Counted from the first letter of the stretch, positions 17,642 to 27,502 are shown. The stretch is 64,000 bases of DNA from Okeania sp. SIO1I7 (GCA_010672585.1 JAAHGF010000032.1:1-64000); one strand, 5' to 3'. Translations and numbers: made by a program. Notes: generated by a model not told the origin, from the sequence alone.

Positions 17642-20600
17642 GTGCGGTTCGTTTGAGGTGTAATAACCTCAGCACCTCCCTTTCAATACAAAGGCAGGTC
17701 AATAGGGAAGGGATAAAACCCGATACCGAGACAACTCATTTCCCGTAAGGGTGAGTCAAATCACGACCAGAGTCACATGGTCAATAAATATCAGATCATG
17801 GCAAGATTTAACAAAAAGTTAATATAACTACGTTAAATAAATATCAAGATTTGACAAGTCCCTTCTCGAAAGTACCTCGATGACAGCATATACCCCAATG
17901 TTAAGCAGGTAGCGACTACTGACATTGAAGCGGGTATAAAAGCGATAGAATAACATAACCTAAATGGAATTTTTCGCAAGCATTTAGTCATGGGTAACGA
18001 AAGTGAACTTCTATATTTGTCGTGAGCATTAAGTTGCGAAATTAGGTTGACACGCAGCGGTCAATAACGACCAAAGGTTAAGGGATAAATATGAGTCTTG
18101 GTATTTATCGGTACTCCAAAATAACCTCGGCAAAAAGGAAGACCCTAAAACTGATACCAACGGGAAATGGGAACGAATTAAATCTAAGGGTAGGCTCTTA
18201 AAGTGGTCGAATCTTTGAGTAGTAGCTAGCGTAAGCCACCTTAGATGGGATTGAATCCGAAGCTAATGCCAATTTGTAATGAGTTGGATATGCCTACAGA
18301 TTCACAATTTAGGAATTATACGTTCTTAAGTAGGAGTAAATATGTCCAGAACAGAGATAAAATCAATGTTGGAATGGAAAGACATCGACTGGAAAACAGC
18401 GGAACAAAATGTCTTCAAGCTCCAAAAACGAATCTATAATGCTTCTAAAAGTGGAAATGTGAGGTTAGCCCGCAAACTACAAAAACTTCTTGTCAAATCT
18501 TGGTCAGCAAGACTCATCGCAGTCAGAAGAGTCATACAGGATAATAAAGGGAAAAACACAGCAGGGGTAGATGGGAAGAAGTCCCTTCGTCCCTCAGAAA
18601 GACTAAAGTTAGCTCAAAAGCTAAAGTTGAGTCATAAAAGCACGCCAACCAAAAGAGTTTGGATACCCAAATCTGGAAGGAAGGAACACAGACCTTTAGG
18701 AATCCCAACCATAGAGGAACGAGCCAAACAAGCCTTGCTCAAACAGGCTTTAGAACCTGAATGGGAAGCAAAGTTTGAACCGAACTCTTATGGATTTAGG
18801 CCAGGAAGAAGCACAAATGATGCGATATCGGTTATTAGAAAACTTATCCAGTTCAAACCAAAATTTGTATTGGATGCTGATATATCTCGATGTTTTGACA
18901 AGATAAACCACAATAAATTATTAGAGAAAATCGACACATTCCCCAGCTTTAGGAGGCAAATAAAAGCTTGGTTAAAATCCGGAGTCATTAATGATGGCTT
19001 CCCACAAGAAACTGAAGCTGGAACTCCTCAAGGAGGTGTAATATCACCACTATTGGCTAATATTGCACTACATGGAATGGAAAAAATACTAGAGGAACAT
19101 TTCCCTGGGAGAAAAGACGGTAGTATCCGTAATTGCGAAAGAATTTACGGAGATAGAGTATCAGTACCTAGACTAATTAGGTATGCAGATGATTTCGTAG
19201 TCATTAATGAGAAATTAGCCGTAGTCGAAGAATGTACCGAAATAATCAAAAGGTGGTTAGGAGATTTGGGATTAGAACTCAAACCTAGCAAAACCAGGAC
19301 AGTTCACACACTGGAACGGTATAAGGGTCAAGAACCCGGATTTAACTTTTTAGGGTGTAATATCCGACAATATAAAGAAGGAAAACATACATCCAAGAAG
19401 ATTAAATCAAGGTTCACAGAAAAACTAAAAACATACTCCACAATAGTCAAACCTTCTAAAGAGAGCATCAAAAATCACTACGACAAAATCGCAACTGTAA
19501 TTCATAAACATCGAGCAAATTCTCAGGAGGTGTTAATCAAAGAATTAACACCAATTATCAGAGGATGGTGTAACTACTATACGTACCAAAATTCAAAGGA
19601 AGCCTTCAACAAGTTAGATTACTTAATCTATAAAAGGTTATGGAGATGGGCGTGTAGAAGAAGCAGAATGAAGAAAACAGCGGGATGGATAGCGGACAGA
19701 TATTGGCTCACTATAGGTAAAACCAAATGGAATTTTGCCTATAAGTCAAAAGAAGGAATAATCAAACTTCCTCATTACCGCGAGACACAAGCGAGTAAAA
19801 CGTATGTGAAAGTCAAGGGAGATGCTTCCCCTTACAACGGAGATGATAATTATTGGTCAAAGAGATTAGGGGATAAATATAAAACCTCAGACTCTCAAAA
19901 AGCCAGAATCATTAAAAGACAAGAAGGAAAATGTACAGAATGCGGACTAACTTTCAAAACTAGGAGATATATTGGAAAAACACCACATTGAGCACAAAGC
20001 TAGAGGTGGAAACAATACCGATAAAAATCTAGAAGTACTACATTTACACTGTCATGTCTTTTGTCATGACGCTCGGAAGTCGTTGCAAGCAAAGGCAGCA
20101 GTCCTAAATTGAGGAGCCGAATGAGGTGAAAGTCTCACGTTCGGTTCTGAAGCCGAGTATATAAGGTAATTTATATGCTTAGGGTAACTACAGTGAAGGA
20201 TTTGTATTTGACGAACAAGATAATTGGCCTACGGAAACAAAATGTGGGGAAATTATTGTCAAGCGACTTTTGGCAGGAGATCGTGGTCATTATGGGTGTA
20301 TTGAGCATCCTCAAATTACTTTTAATTGTGGCTTTTTTCCCCATAGTGTTATGCAACAAGCAAGAACTCATAGAATAGGTTGTTGTTTGTCGGGTAACAC
20401 AAAGGTTAGATTTGGGCATTCGTCTTTATCTAAAGGAGAGAAATATTATGAAGAAACAATTGAAAAATTAGCTAATTTATGGCATTACGGGAGAAAACAT
20501 CAACAAACTTCTAATGATGCAAAATATATGCAAGAAAGTATATCTAGGCGTACTATTTTGACTTTAGATACTAAAACTAACCAACTTGTTTCCAGTAAAA

Positions 20601-21757
20601 TAACCAATATATATATTAATGGCGAACAAGAAACCTACACAATAAAAACTGTTTCTGGTAAAGAAATAAGAGCTACACTAGAACACCAGTTTTGGACTAA
20701 TCAAGGGTGGAAAAGGTTAAAAGAATTTAACAGTAGCACTCAATTATGTGAAGTGCAATTAACTGGTAATAAAGTTGCTCCACAAGAAATTAATTTTATG
20801 GAACAAGAAATATTAGATGAAAAGTGGATACCTGTAAGAAATTATGAAGGATATGAAATTTCTAGTTTGGGTCGTTTGCGTTCTTATCTTCCTAGAGGAG
20901 GAAGGGGAGATCGTTCTCAGTTATTGTCAAATTCTAAGATTAAAAAACTGAGCAAATCTAAAGATTATTTATTTGCTAGTTTAAGTCATGGAATAGGGTC
21001 TGGTAAAGTATCACGAGTAAATATACATAGGTTAGTCATAGAAAACTTTGAACCATTGGGAGAAAATGAGCAACTTGAAGTCAGACATTTAAACGGAAAT
21101 AGTTTTGATAATAGGTTAGAAAACCTTGCCTGGGGTTCTAGTAAAGACAACAAAATTGACAATATAAGAAACAATAGTTTTTCTTGTAATCGTGGTGTTT
21201 TTGTAGGAATAGAATCTATTGAAAAGTTTGGCAAAGAAATTACTTATGATATTGAAGTAGAACATCCAGATCATAATTTTATAGCTAATGGTTTAGTTGT
21301 TCACAATTCTTTCGATGTACAAAGTTATCGATATTGTTCAGGAAAAGTTATTGCAGTTGCAGAGGGAAAAACGGATATAGAAACTGCTTTTTACTTACGT
21401 CCGGTGGGAGAATATTCTGACCGTCAGGGGAAGAAATATTATTATTCTGCTGAACAAAGAGAACAAGATTTACAGTGGTGTTTGGAGGCAGCTAAAAAAT
21501 ACAAACTTGACATGGAATTTGGAATGTCTGAAGAACACGCTAGAGGAAAAATTCCTTTTGATTATCGTCAGCATTTTGTTGTTAGTTTTAATTGTCGTAG
21601 TTTGCTACATTTTTTGGATTTACGTTTTAAAAAGAATGCTCAATTAGAAATTCAAAAACTTTGTGAGTTAATGTGGCCTCATGTTCAAGATTGGATACCA
21701 AATATAGCAGAATGGTATGAACAAAATAGACTAGGAAAAGGTAAGTTAGCACCATAG
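17564..21757 (+). CDS. thyX: thyX: FAD-dependent thymidylate synthase, split by a group II intron and an intein
   Basis: Makes dTMP from dUMP with FAD/NADPH and methylene-THF. Coding parts are 17564-17641 (26 codons), 20189-20383 (65 codons) and 21308-21757 (149 codons plus stop), giving a 240-aa mature enzyme of normal ThyX length. Removing 17642-20188 restores the frame as LHQD|YSEGF. Removing the intein joins THRIGC|SFDVQSYRY, the cyanobacterial variant of the ThyX signature. Later segments (FDYRQHFVVSFNCRSLLHFLDLR) are typical of the family. It is followed by dut and a dCMP deaminase, forming a thymidylate module. A simple gene caller would start at 20270 and miss the N-terminus. Confidence 0.9.
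18342..20112 (+). pseudogene. Group II intron maturase/reverse transcriptase with frameshifted HNH tail
   Basis: The uninterrupted frame 18342-19991 encodes 549 aa. It contains reverse-transcriptase blocks (GIPTIEERAKQALLKQALEP, FRPGRSTNDA, AGTPQGGVISPLLANI), the catalytic YADD at residues 281-284 and a maturase X domain (IRGWCNYYTYQNS). A C-terminal HNH domain begins with KCTECG (Cys531, Cys534). The frame then breaks at about 19960-19971. The next frame continues exactly as expected (LEKHHIEHKARGGNNTDKN, then LHLHCH) to a TGA at 20110-20112. RT and maturase look intact; the endonuclease is cut off unless a +1 shift occurs. Confidence 0.8.
20114..20188 (+). ncRNA. Group II intron domains V and VI with branch-point A
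   Basis: Domain V is the 34-nt hairpin 20114-20147 (GAGCCGAATGAGG ... CACGTTCGGTTC) with the AGC catalytic triad. Domain VI pairs CCGAGTATATAA with TTATATGCTTAGG, leaving one unpaired A just 7 nt before the 3' splice site. That is the usual branch-point position. This fixes the 3' exon start at 20189. Confidence 0.85.
20384..21307 (+). mobile_element. ThyX intein with NUMOD4-HNH homing endonuclease domain
   Basis: 308 codons in frame in thyX. Splicing motifs are present: N-terminal block A CLSGNTKVRFG with Cys1, block B ATLEHQFWT (TxxH), a C-terminal block YDIEVEHPDHNFIANG, and the terminal VVHN before Ser+1. All catalytic residues are there, so self-splicing is expected. The middle (WIPVRNYEGYEISSLGRLRS, then IHRLVIENFEPLG and EVRHLNGNSFDNRLENLAW) matches NUMOD4 plus HNH endonuclease signatures rather than LAGLIDADG. 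It is inserted within the conserved ThyX active-site signature. Confidence 0.9.
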
Positions 21758-21809
21758 AAATTCAAAAGTAAGAATTAAAGCAAAATTTCTAGTAGACGGT
21801 TTCAGTCTA

Positions 21810-21972
21810 GTAGGTTGGGTTGAAGAAGTAAAACCCAACACAACCTTCAGAAATTCAAAAGTCAAAAATTGTTGTTATGTTTACTTCTTCCCCACTCCTC
21901 TACTCAATAAAATTTATAAAATTTTTTGAGAAGTGGTATTATTGTTTGGTTTCCTACGTCAACCCAACCTAC
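21810..21972. repeat. Inverted repeat GTAGGTTGGGTTGA
   Basis: GTAGGTTGGGTTGA at 21810-21823 and its exact inverse at 21959-21972 enclose about 135 bp between thyX and dut. TAGGTTGGGTT repeats of this kind are frequent in cyanobacterial spacers. It may be a MITE or a processing/termination structure. Confidence 0.6.
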
Positions 21973-22010
21973 ATTTATTGCACTAATCTCAAAATTCTGC
22001 TTATTTTTTC

Positions 22011-22035
22011 CCTACTCCCTACTCCCTACTCCCTA
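22011..22035. repeat. Heptamer STRR, CCCTACT type
   Basis: Three to four tandem 7-bp units (CCCTACT) run directly into the dut start codon, taking the place of a normal ribosome binding site. The same unit recurs at 32890-32926. Confidence 0.75.
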
Positions 22036-22466
22036 TGATGAAACTTAAAGTTAAAAAATTAGATGAATCGGCAATTGTTCCCTATTATGCACATCCACAA
22101 GATGCAGGATTGGATTTATTTTCTATTGATGAATTAACTATTAATCCTGGAGAAAGTCAATTAATTCATACAGGTATTTCTATGGAATTACCATCAGGAA
22201 CAGAAGCACAAATTCGTCCTAGAAGTGGGTTGGCTTTAAAACATCAAATTACTGTTTTAAATACTCCTGGAACTATAGATGAAACTTATCGTGGAGAAAT
22301 TGGAATAATTTTAATTAATCATGGGAAAAATTCTTTTCAAGTCACGCGAGGAATGAAAATAGCTCAAATGGTTATAGCATCAGTATTATCTGTTAAGGTA
22401 GAAGAAGTTGATGAATTAAGTACAACAAAAAGAGATATTAGCGGATTTGGTTCTACAGGAATATGA
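22035..22466 (+). CDS. dut: dUTPase
   Basis: A 143-aa trimeric dUTP pyrophosphatase, which makes dUMP for ThyX and keeps uracil out of DNA. The five family motifs are visible: [40 protein letters not shown] and the C-terminal [10 protein letters not shown] arm. Two Met codons stand in tandem (22035 and 22038) and either may be used. No Shine-Dalgarno is visible because the heptamer repeat abuts the start. The 3' end overlaps the next gene by 4 bp (ATGA). Confidence 0.92.
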   Translation: MMKLKVKKLDESAIVPYYAHPQDAGLDLFSIDELTINPGESQLIHTGISMELPSGTEAQIRPRSGLALKHQITVLNTPGTIDETYRGEIGIILINHGKNSFQVTRGMKIAQMVIASVLSVKVEEVDELSTTKRDISGFGSTGI

Positions 22467-23044
22467 CAGAAAAATTATATCAAAGACCAACCTGGGATGA
22501 ATACTTTTTAATGATAGCTAAATTAGCTGCTACTCGTTCAACTTGTCTTGCTTTTCCTGTGGGTGCAGTAATAGTTAAAGATAAACAAGTTTTAGCTACT
22601 GGTTATAATGGTTCTCCTTCGGGTTCTGTGCATTGTACGAGTCAGGGTTTTTGTTATCCTGAATTAAGTAGTTGTGATGCTAGTAAAGTTTTACCATCTC
22701 GTTCTGTTCATGCAGAAGCTAATGCTATTGCTCAAGCTGCAAAACATGGTATTTCTACGAATGGAGCTGTTATTTATGTTACCTTAGAACCTTGTCTTTA
22801 TTGTTTGAAATTGGTTATTTCTTGTGGCATTAAAGAGGTGTTTTATGAGACTCCTTTTAATAGTGGGGAAAAGGCAGCTTTAAGAGATATGTTTATCAAA
22901 GAGGGTTTAGTTACTATTAAGCAAATTCAAGTCTCAGAAACTATTGCTCAAAAAGCAGCAACATCTCTACTTCATCCCACCTCTATTCCTAAATCTTCTG
23001 AAATTAGGGAAGAGGGAATAGGGAATAAGAAAGAGATAGAATAA
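22463..23044 (+). CDS. Deoxycytidylate (dCMP) deaminase
   Basis: A 193-aa zinc deaminase giving dUMP from dCMP. The catalytic site is SVHAEANAI (His, Glu) with the PCxxC pair in LEPCLYC. An upstream cysteine cluster ([14 protein letters not shown]) is the extra zinc site typical of dCMP deaminases of the ComEB group. It overlaps dut by ATGA and follows thyX, so the three genes together feed dTMP synthesis. The last ~25 residues are low complexity. Confidence 0.9.
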   Translation: MTEKLYQRPTWDEYFLMIAKLAATRSTCLAFPVGAVIVKDKQVLATGYNGSPSGSVHCTSQGFCYPELSSCDASKVLPSRSVHAEANAIAQAAKHGISTNGAVIYVTLEPCLYCLKLVISCGIKEVFYETPFNSGEKAALRDMFIKEGLVTIKQIQVSETIAQKAATSLLHPTSIPKSSEIREEGIGNKKEIE

Positions 23045-23221
23045 TTTCATTATTTTTATGTATTTTTTAATTTGTCACAAATTATTTCAGAGACTATTTA
23101 TAAGTAAGCATTTCCTCCGGAATGCTGCGCAAACAGCCGTCAGCTATTACTTTTAGTTTTAGATAAAAGCTTTACCAATTGAAATTGAGTCAGAATTTTT
23201 ACTTGCTATAAAAATTGTTTG
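23045..23221. other. Short spacer, no gene
   Basis: AT-rich, with a small hairpin GCATTTC-CTCC-GGAATGC near 23111-23127. Nothing else is supported. Confidence 0.4.
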
Positions 23222-23310
23222 GTTCTGGTCAAGCCCCCTAAATCCCCCAAAATTGGGGGACTTTTAGAGTTTTATTCCCCCCAAAATTGGGGGGTTAGGG
23301 GGGCAAAATA
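23222..23310. repeat. CCCCCTAAATCCCCC palindromic repeat, copy 1
   Basis: AAGCCCCCTAAATCCCCC, AAAATTGGGGGAC, then the inverted CCCCAAAATTGGGGGGTTAGGGGGGC. This GC-rich palindrome family is widespread in cyanobacterial spacers. Other copies lie at 51733-51885 (with an inserted middle) and 61733-61825. The flanking words GGTTCTGGTC and ACTTTTAGAGTTTTATTC are shared with the 51733 copy. Confidence 0.7.
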
Positions 23311-23462
23311 ATATCTAGAGATTTCTAATAGATCCCAAATGGGTTTTATAACTTTTACGGAAAGCGATCGCTCTTTTTTGTAGTTCAGACTAATTTGCTG
23401 AAATTAAGTAAAATTTTTTGGTCAAATTATCTCAGTACTCAATCAATATTAGAGCTAAGAAT

Positions 23463-25220
23463 ATGAAGATAAAAAATGTCAAATTCTGCCAATTTAGCCA
23501 AATCAAATTATTACTAGGCTTGTTTCCTTTATTAATGTTAATAGCTTGTGGCAGTCAACCAGAAATAACAGAAGAAGCAGTAATTTCATCAGCGCCACCT
23601 GCATCTACACCACCAACTCCAACAACTTTAAATACAACTTCTCAAAGCTCAATACCTTCTCAAGTCAGGGAAGGTGCTACTAGAGGAGGAGGTGCTAGAG
23701 CGCGTCAAAAATCAGCAGATATGGCTCTAACACAAACTGTTCCTAGTTTTTCACAGTTTGAAACAGATTCTACAGTAGAATTAGAATCCTCAAATACAGA
23801 AGAATATAATCTGATTAATGACAACCCTTTTAAAATAGTAAAAAATAATCCCCTATCCACATTTTCCATTGATGTAGATACGGCATCTTATAGTAATTTA
23901 CGTCGCTTTATTACTGAGGGGAGACTACCACCAAAAGATGCTGTAAGAATCGAGGAATTAATAAATTACTTTACTTACGACTATCCACAACCAGAGGCAA
24001 ATAACCCCTTTTCTATTACTACAGAAATTTCTGATTCTCCTTGGAATTCCCAACATCAATTAGTTCATGTTGGCATTCAAGGCAAAGATATAGTTACAGA
24101 AAATTTACCTCCTAGTAACCTGGTATTTTTGTTAGATGTTTCTGGTTCGATGAATACCCCTAATAAACTACCCTTAATTAAATCAGCTTTTCAATTATTG
24201 GTTGATGAATTAACAGAAAAGGATACTGTTTCAATAGTTGTTTATGCTGGAGCAGCAGGAGTAGTTTTACCACCGACAAAAGGCAGTGAAAAAGATAAAA
24301 TTCTCGCAGCAATTAATAATCTAGAAGCTGGAGGTTCCACTGCTGGAGGTGAAGGAATTAAACTTGCTTACGATTTAGCTAAAAGGTTTTATCAATCTTC
24401 AGGAAATAATCGAGTTATTCTGGCAACTGATGGAGATTTTAATGTGGGAGTTTCTAGCGATGCTGAATTGGTAAGAATGATTGAAAATTATCGAGATGAA
24501 GGAATTTTTCTCACGGTGCTTGGTTTTGGTACGGGTAATTTTAAAGATGCCAAAATGGAACAGTTGGCTAATAAGGGAAATGGGAATTATGCTTATATTG
24601 ATAATCTGTTGGAAGCCAAAAAAGTGTTAGTGACTGAGATGGGAGGAACTCTACTAACTATTGCTAAGGATGTGAAAATTCAAGTGGAGTTTAATCCGGC
24701 AAAAGTACAAGCTTATCGTTTAATTGGTTATGAAAATCGACTGTTACGTTCTCAAGATTTTAATGATGATACAAAGGATGCGGGAGAGTTAGGTGCAGGA
24801 CATTCGGTTACGGCACTTTATGAAATTATTCCTGTGGGAGTAGAAAGTAATGTGAATTTGCCGGGAGTTGATGAGTTGAGATATCAAAATAATCAAGTTG
24901 AGGAAGCGGCTGATAATAGTGATGAATTAATGTTGGTAAAGTTGCGTTATAAGGAGCCAAAGGGTACAACTTCTGAGTTGATAAAACAGCCAGTTGTTGA
25001 TAAGGGAGTGAGTTTATATGGTGCTTCAAATGATTTTAAATTTGCTGCTGCTGTGGCTCAGTATGGAATGATTTTACGAGATTCAGAATATAAAGGTGAT
25101 GCTAATTTTAATGAAGTGTTGAAGTTGGCAAATGAGTCGAAGGGTTTAGATTTAGAAGGTTATCGGAGTGAGTTTATTAATATGGTTGAAAGTAGTCAGA
25201 AATTGATGGAGAAAAAGTAG
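23463..25220 (+). CDS. VWA-domain lipoprotein (YfbK-like)
   Basis: A 585-aa protein read from ATG 23463; an earlier in-frame TTG at 23418 is less likely. The signal peptide ends in the lipobox LMLIACGS, giving a lipidated Cys. A linker of about 100 residues is rich in Ser/Thr/Pro/Gly. Then comes the YfbK N-terminal segment (FSIDVDTASYSNLRRFI) and a von Willebrand A domain with the MIDAS motif DVSGSMN and ATDGDFNVG. A C-terminal domain (DUF3520 type) ends in EGYRSEFINMVESSQ. Binding partner unknown; an envelope role is inferred. Confidence 0.88.
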   Translation: MKIKNVKFCQFSQIKLLLGLFPLLMLIACGSQPEITEEAVISSAPPASTPPTPTTLNTTSQSSIPSQVREGATRGGGARARQKSADMALTQTVPSFSQFETDSTVELESSNTEEYNLINDNPFKIVKNNPLSTFSIDVDTASYSNLRRFITEGRLPPKDAVRIEELINYFTYDYPQPEANNPFSITTEISDSPWNSQHQLVHVGIQGKDIVTENLPPSNLVFLLDVSGSMNTPNKLPLIKSAFQLLVDELTEKDTVSIVVYAGAAGVVLPPTKGSEKDKILAAINNLEAGGSTAGGEGIKLAYDLAKRFYQSSGNNRVILATDGDFNVGVSSDAELVRMIENYRDEGIFLTVLGFGTGNFKDAKMEQLANKGNGNYAYIDNLLEAKKVLVTEMGGTLLTIAKDVKIQVEFNPAKVQAYRLIGYENRLLRSQDFNDDTKDAGELGAGHSVTALYEIIPVGVESNVNLPGVDELRYQNNQVEEAADNSDELMLVKLRYKEPKGTTSELIKQPVVDKGVSLYGASNDFKFAAAVAQYGMILRDSEYKGDANFNEVLKLANESKGLDLEGYRSEFINMVESSQKLMEKK

Positions 25221-25329
25221 ATGACTGAAATTTAGGCATAAATTACCCAATTTTAGATTAGTATACACCAAAATTTGCGACTTTTATCGGTAGTACATCA
25301 GAAAAGTGTGGGATAAATAATTATGTCTT

Positions 25330-25670
25330 TCTAACTCCAAGGAGGGATATAGCTGCTGCTGCTGCGGGCCCAACGACCTTTGTGCAGCAGTATTTTCTTT
25401 GGGACGGGTGAACCCAAATCCAATTGAAATAGGCGATCACCAACCTATATGAACCATTGGTCCTTTTTGAGAAGCAGCTTTTACCAAACTAACTACTGTA
25501 TATAGGCCAAATTCACTGTTCGACTAATGCCTCTCAAACTACTGCCCTCAAGTTGAGCTTGTAGAACCATGCGCATTTGTTCAGGTTGAATTTTTCAGAG
25601 AATATACACCGTGTCAAAAGTAGAGCGTGTTTGCCCAGTATTCCGCAGTCAAAGTTTGTAGGGCAATCAA
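25330..25670 (-). pseudogene. Decayed IS1-family transposase
   Basis: No full frame survives. On the minus strand, pieces in different frames read QPEQMRMVLQAQLEGSSLRG then ISRTVNLAY, SLVKAASQKGPMVH, and later AYFNWIWVHPS. They line up in order with the N-terminal helix-turn-helix and C-terminal parts of cyanobacterial IS1 transposases as I remember them. Several stops and frameshifts show it is dead. Confidence 0.6.
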
Positions 25671-25711
25671 CAGTATTAAAATAATTCGACAAAAATCGAC
25701 ATACTTATACA

Positions 25712-25803
25712 CAGGACTTACGCACAACCACCACATCTAGTAGGGGCGAATGGCATTCGCTCTCTACAGATAGCGTTTTATCTAAGAATTTGCGTAAGTC
25801 CTG
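25712..25803. mobile_element. 92-bp MITE with CAGGACTTACGCA ends
   Basis: CAGGACTTACGCA at the left and TGCGTAAGTCCTG at the right form 13-bp perfect terminal inverted repeats. The inside is GC-richer than its surroundings (GGGGCGAATGGCATTCGC palindrome). This end sequence is familiar from MITEs of other filamentous cyanobacteria. A single copy was seen here. Confidence 0.75.
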
Positions 25804-25867
25804 ATACATTTATTGTGACATAGTGTATATATGTCTAACTTATTAACGGTTTACATTAGCACTGCCT

Positions 25868-26515
25868 CTATTCCTGGATGTCCATCTCTTTAAGTTTTTT
25901 TCTAAACTTCTGGCAGCTTTCGCACTCCCCTTCCCCCCAGACTGTATCACAGTTATTGCAGTGAGCAACTCTATACCCTTTAGGACTAAAACGCCTCCGC
26001 TTACACTTTAAGCAGCGACCCTGACCTAATACTTTGTCACATTTAAAACACCATCTGACACGAGGTCTAGATATTCTCACTTTTCCTCGATTCCATGGAA
26101 GCAGACATGGTTCATCGCTAAACTTCTCTAATGCCTTTTTTAAAGCCTTGATCACTTGCTGGCGCTTATTTTCTTTTCGTAGAGCAAGTGGTAATCTACT
26201 ATACCATGTTTGGAGTAGACTGTGGTCTGGTTTCTCCTGCCAGTTCGGAGATATTGATATGCGAGAACTTGGGTTGAGTTTTTGAGAGTAGAAATCAAGA
26301 CAGAGCTGAATCTGGCTGATTGACCAAAATCGGAAGGTAAAACCACAAACGTGAACATAATAAATGAACTCGGGAATGATGGCAGGATCTGGAGAAAACT
26401 CAGGAGGAGCTGCATCATCTAACATCGGACAATCAACTAGAAACGAGGGGATCGGGCGACTACTTGGCTTCCATCTTCTATCCTGAACTCTTAGTTCTTT
26501 CCAAATCCTTGCCAT
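25868..26515 (-). CDS. Unrecognised protein with C-terminal zinc-ribbon cysteines
   Basis: A 215-aa protein of unknown family. The C-terminal 70 residues contain four cysteine pairs: CFKCDK, CLKCKR, CNNCDT and CESCQK, interspersed with basic residues. This is compatible with two zinc ribbons and nucleic-acid binding. The N-terminal two thirds show no known motif, only a tryptophan/proline-rich segment. Its 5' end overlaps the broken end of the dgQHR gene on the same strand, suggesting it arrived with the rearrangement that truncated that gene. Confidence 0.55.
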   Translation of the reverse strand: MARIWKELRVQDRRWKPSSRPIPSFLVDCPMLDDAAPPEFSPDPAIIPEFIYYVHVCGFTFRFWSISQIQLCLDFYSQKLNPSSRISISPNWQEKPDHSLLQTWYSRLPLALRKENKRQQVIKALKKALEKFSDEPCLLPWNRGKVRISRPRVRWCFKCDKVLGQGRCLKCKRRRFSPKGYRVAHCNNCDTVWGEGECESCQKFRKKLKEMDIQE

Positions 26516-27502
26516 AGTGTATTGAGAAAATTGATTTCTATAAATACTCTAGCACTAAACTTAGTAATAATTTCTTGCTCGTCAGTTCTAAAATAAACTG
26601 CCGTCACCATTATTTTGCAATCATCTTGCATCATTAATTTAACATTTTCATCAGCATAAGAAAATAATCTATGTTGACCATCAATTACAGAAATACTTCC
26701 ATACTTTTTAGGAATATACAAACAACTATTACCATCTCCATCTTTCATATATTTACATTCTTTAGATAGAATAACCAAAATATTAGATGGGAAAATAAAA
26801 TCACAATCAGTTAATAAATTTTTCCTGATTTCTTTTAATTTATCGGGATTTAAAGGTCTTTGATAATTATAGGTTGAACTATCCTGTAATGAAGGAAGTT
26901 CATCTTGTCTATATACATGAACTATATCTAGTATCTCGTATGGCGATATAGTAAATGTATATAAATCTGATAAACGAGCATCGTTATCTTCATATTTTTT
27001 ACTAATTTGCTTATTGGTACTTCTAATTAGTTCATGGTTTTTCTCATAGATTGAAATAGAATTATGTGTCCTATGATTGAGATAAAATTTATTTAAAAAA
27101 TAGTTTCTAGTCCATTTTCCTATATTTTTAGAATATTCAGATAATCTAATAAAATCTGATTTATAAAAAATAACTACATCTTCTACTTTTTGCAAAGTAA
27201 GCTCAAATCGTTCTTTAGTTGTAGTAATAAAAAATCCTTTAATTGACTGTATATTTCTAATTGTACTTTGTCTTAATTTTTGCTGTATCTGTTCTTGATG
27301 TTATTTCACTTATTAAACAAACTTTATCTTCAGGTATCATGTAATCAAATTCAAGATGCTCGTTGTCTGGATATCCAGATATTATCTTTTTTAACGGTAC
27401 TTGACCTAAATCATAACAACAGTTTAATCCAATAGCTTGAAAAATATCTGCCCCAATTTTTTCTAATTATTTTCCTTCTTTTTCTTGTAAAAATTTATCC
27501 AT
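26516..27502 (-). pseudogene. Broken dgQHR-domain gene
   Basis: The main open part, 26491-27195, carries VIDGQHRLFSYADENV, the DGQHR signature of the DndB/dgQHR family tied to DNA modification and defence islands. Upstream, the same gene can be followed to ATG 27502. It is interrupted by TAA 27467-27469 and by a frameshift near 27285-27300. That upstream part reads DYMIPEDKVCLISEITSRTD, a D...E pattern reminiscent of a nuclease-like N-terminus. The C-terminus departs from the family after FIEIN. Two lesions plus a lost tail make it a pseudogene. Confidence 0.7.

Larger units (their letters stand above)
17642..20188 (+). mobile_element. Group II intron in thyX
   Basis: A 2547-bp retroelement. 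The 5' end GTGCG matches the group II consensus GUGYG, and the 3' end is ...GGGTAAC (AY). Domains I-III occupy about 17642-18340, the maturase ORF lies in domain IV, and domains V and VI close the element. It sits in the sense orientation inside codon 26/27 of thyX, so the host needs splicing for this essential activity. The maturase resembles the chloroplast-like (CL) class common in cyanobacteria. Confidence 0.9.

Noticed and set aside
20175..20378. Open frame starting MLRVTTVKDLYL after the intron
   Set aside because: It is a wrong-frame reading of thyX exon 2; the ThyX frame is the neighbouring one.
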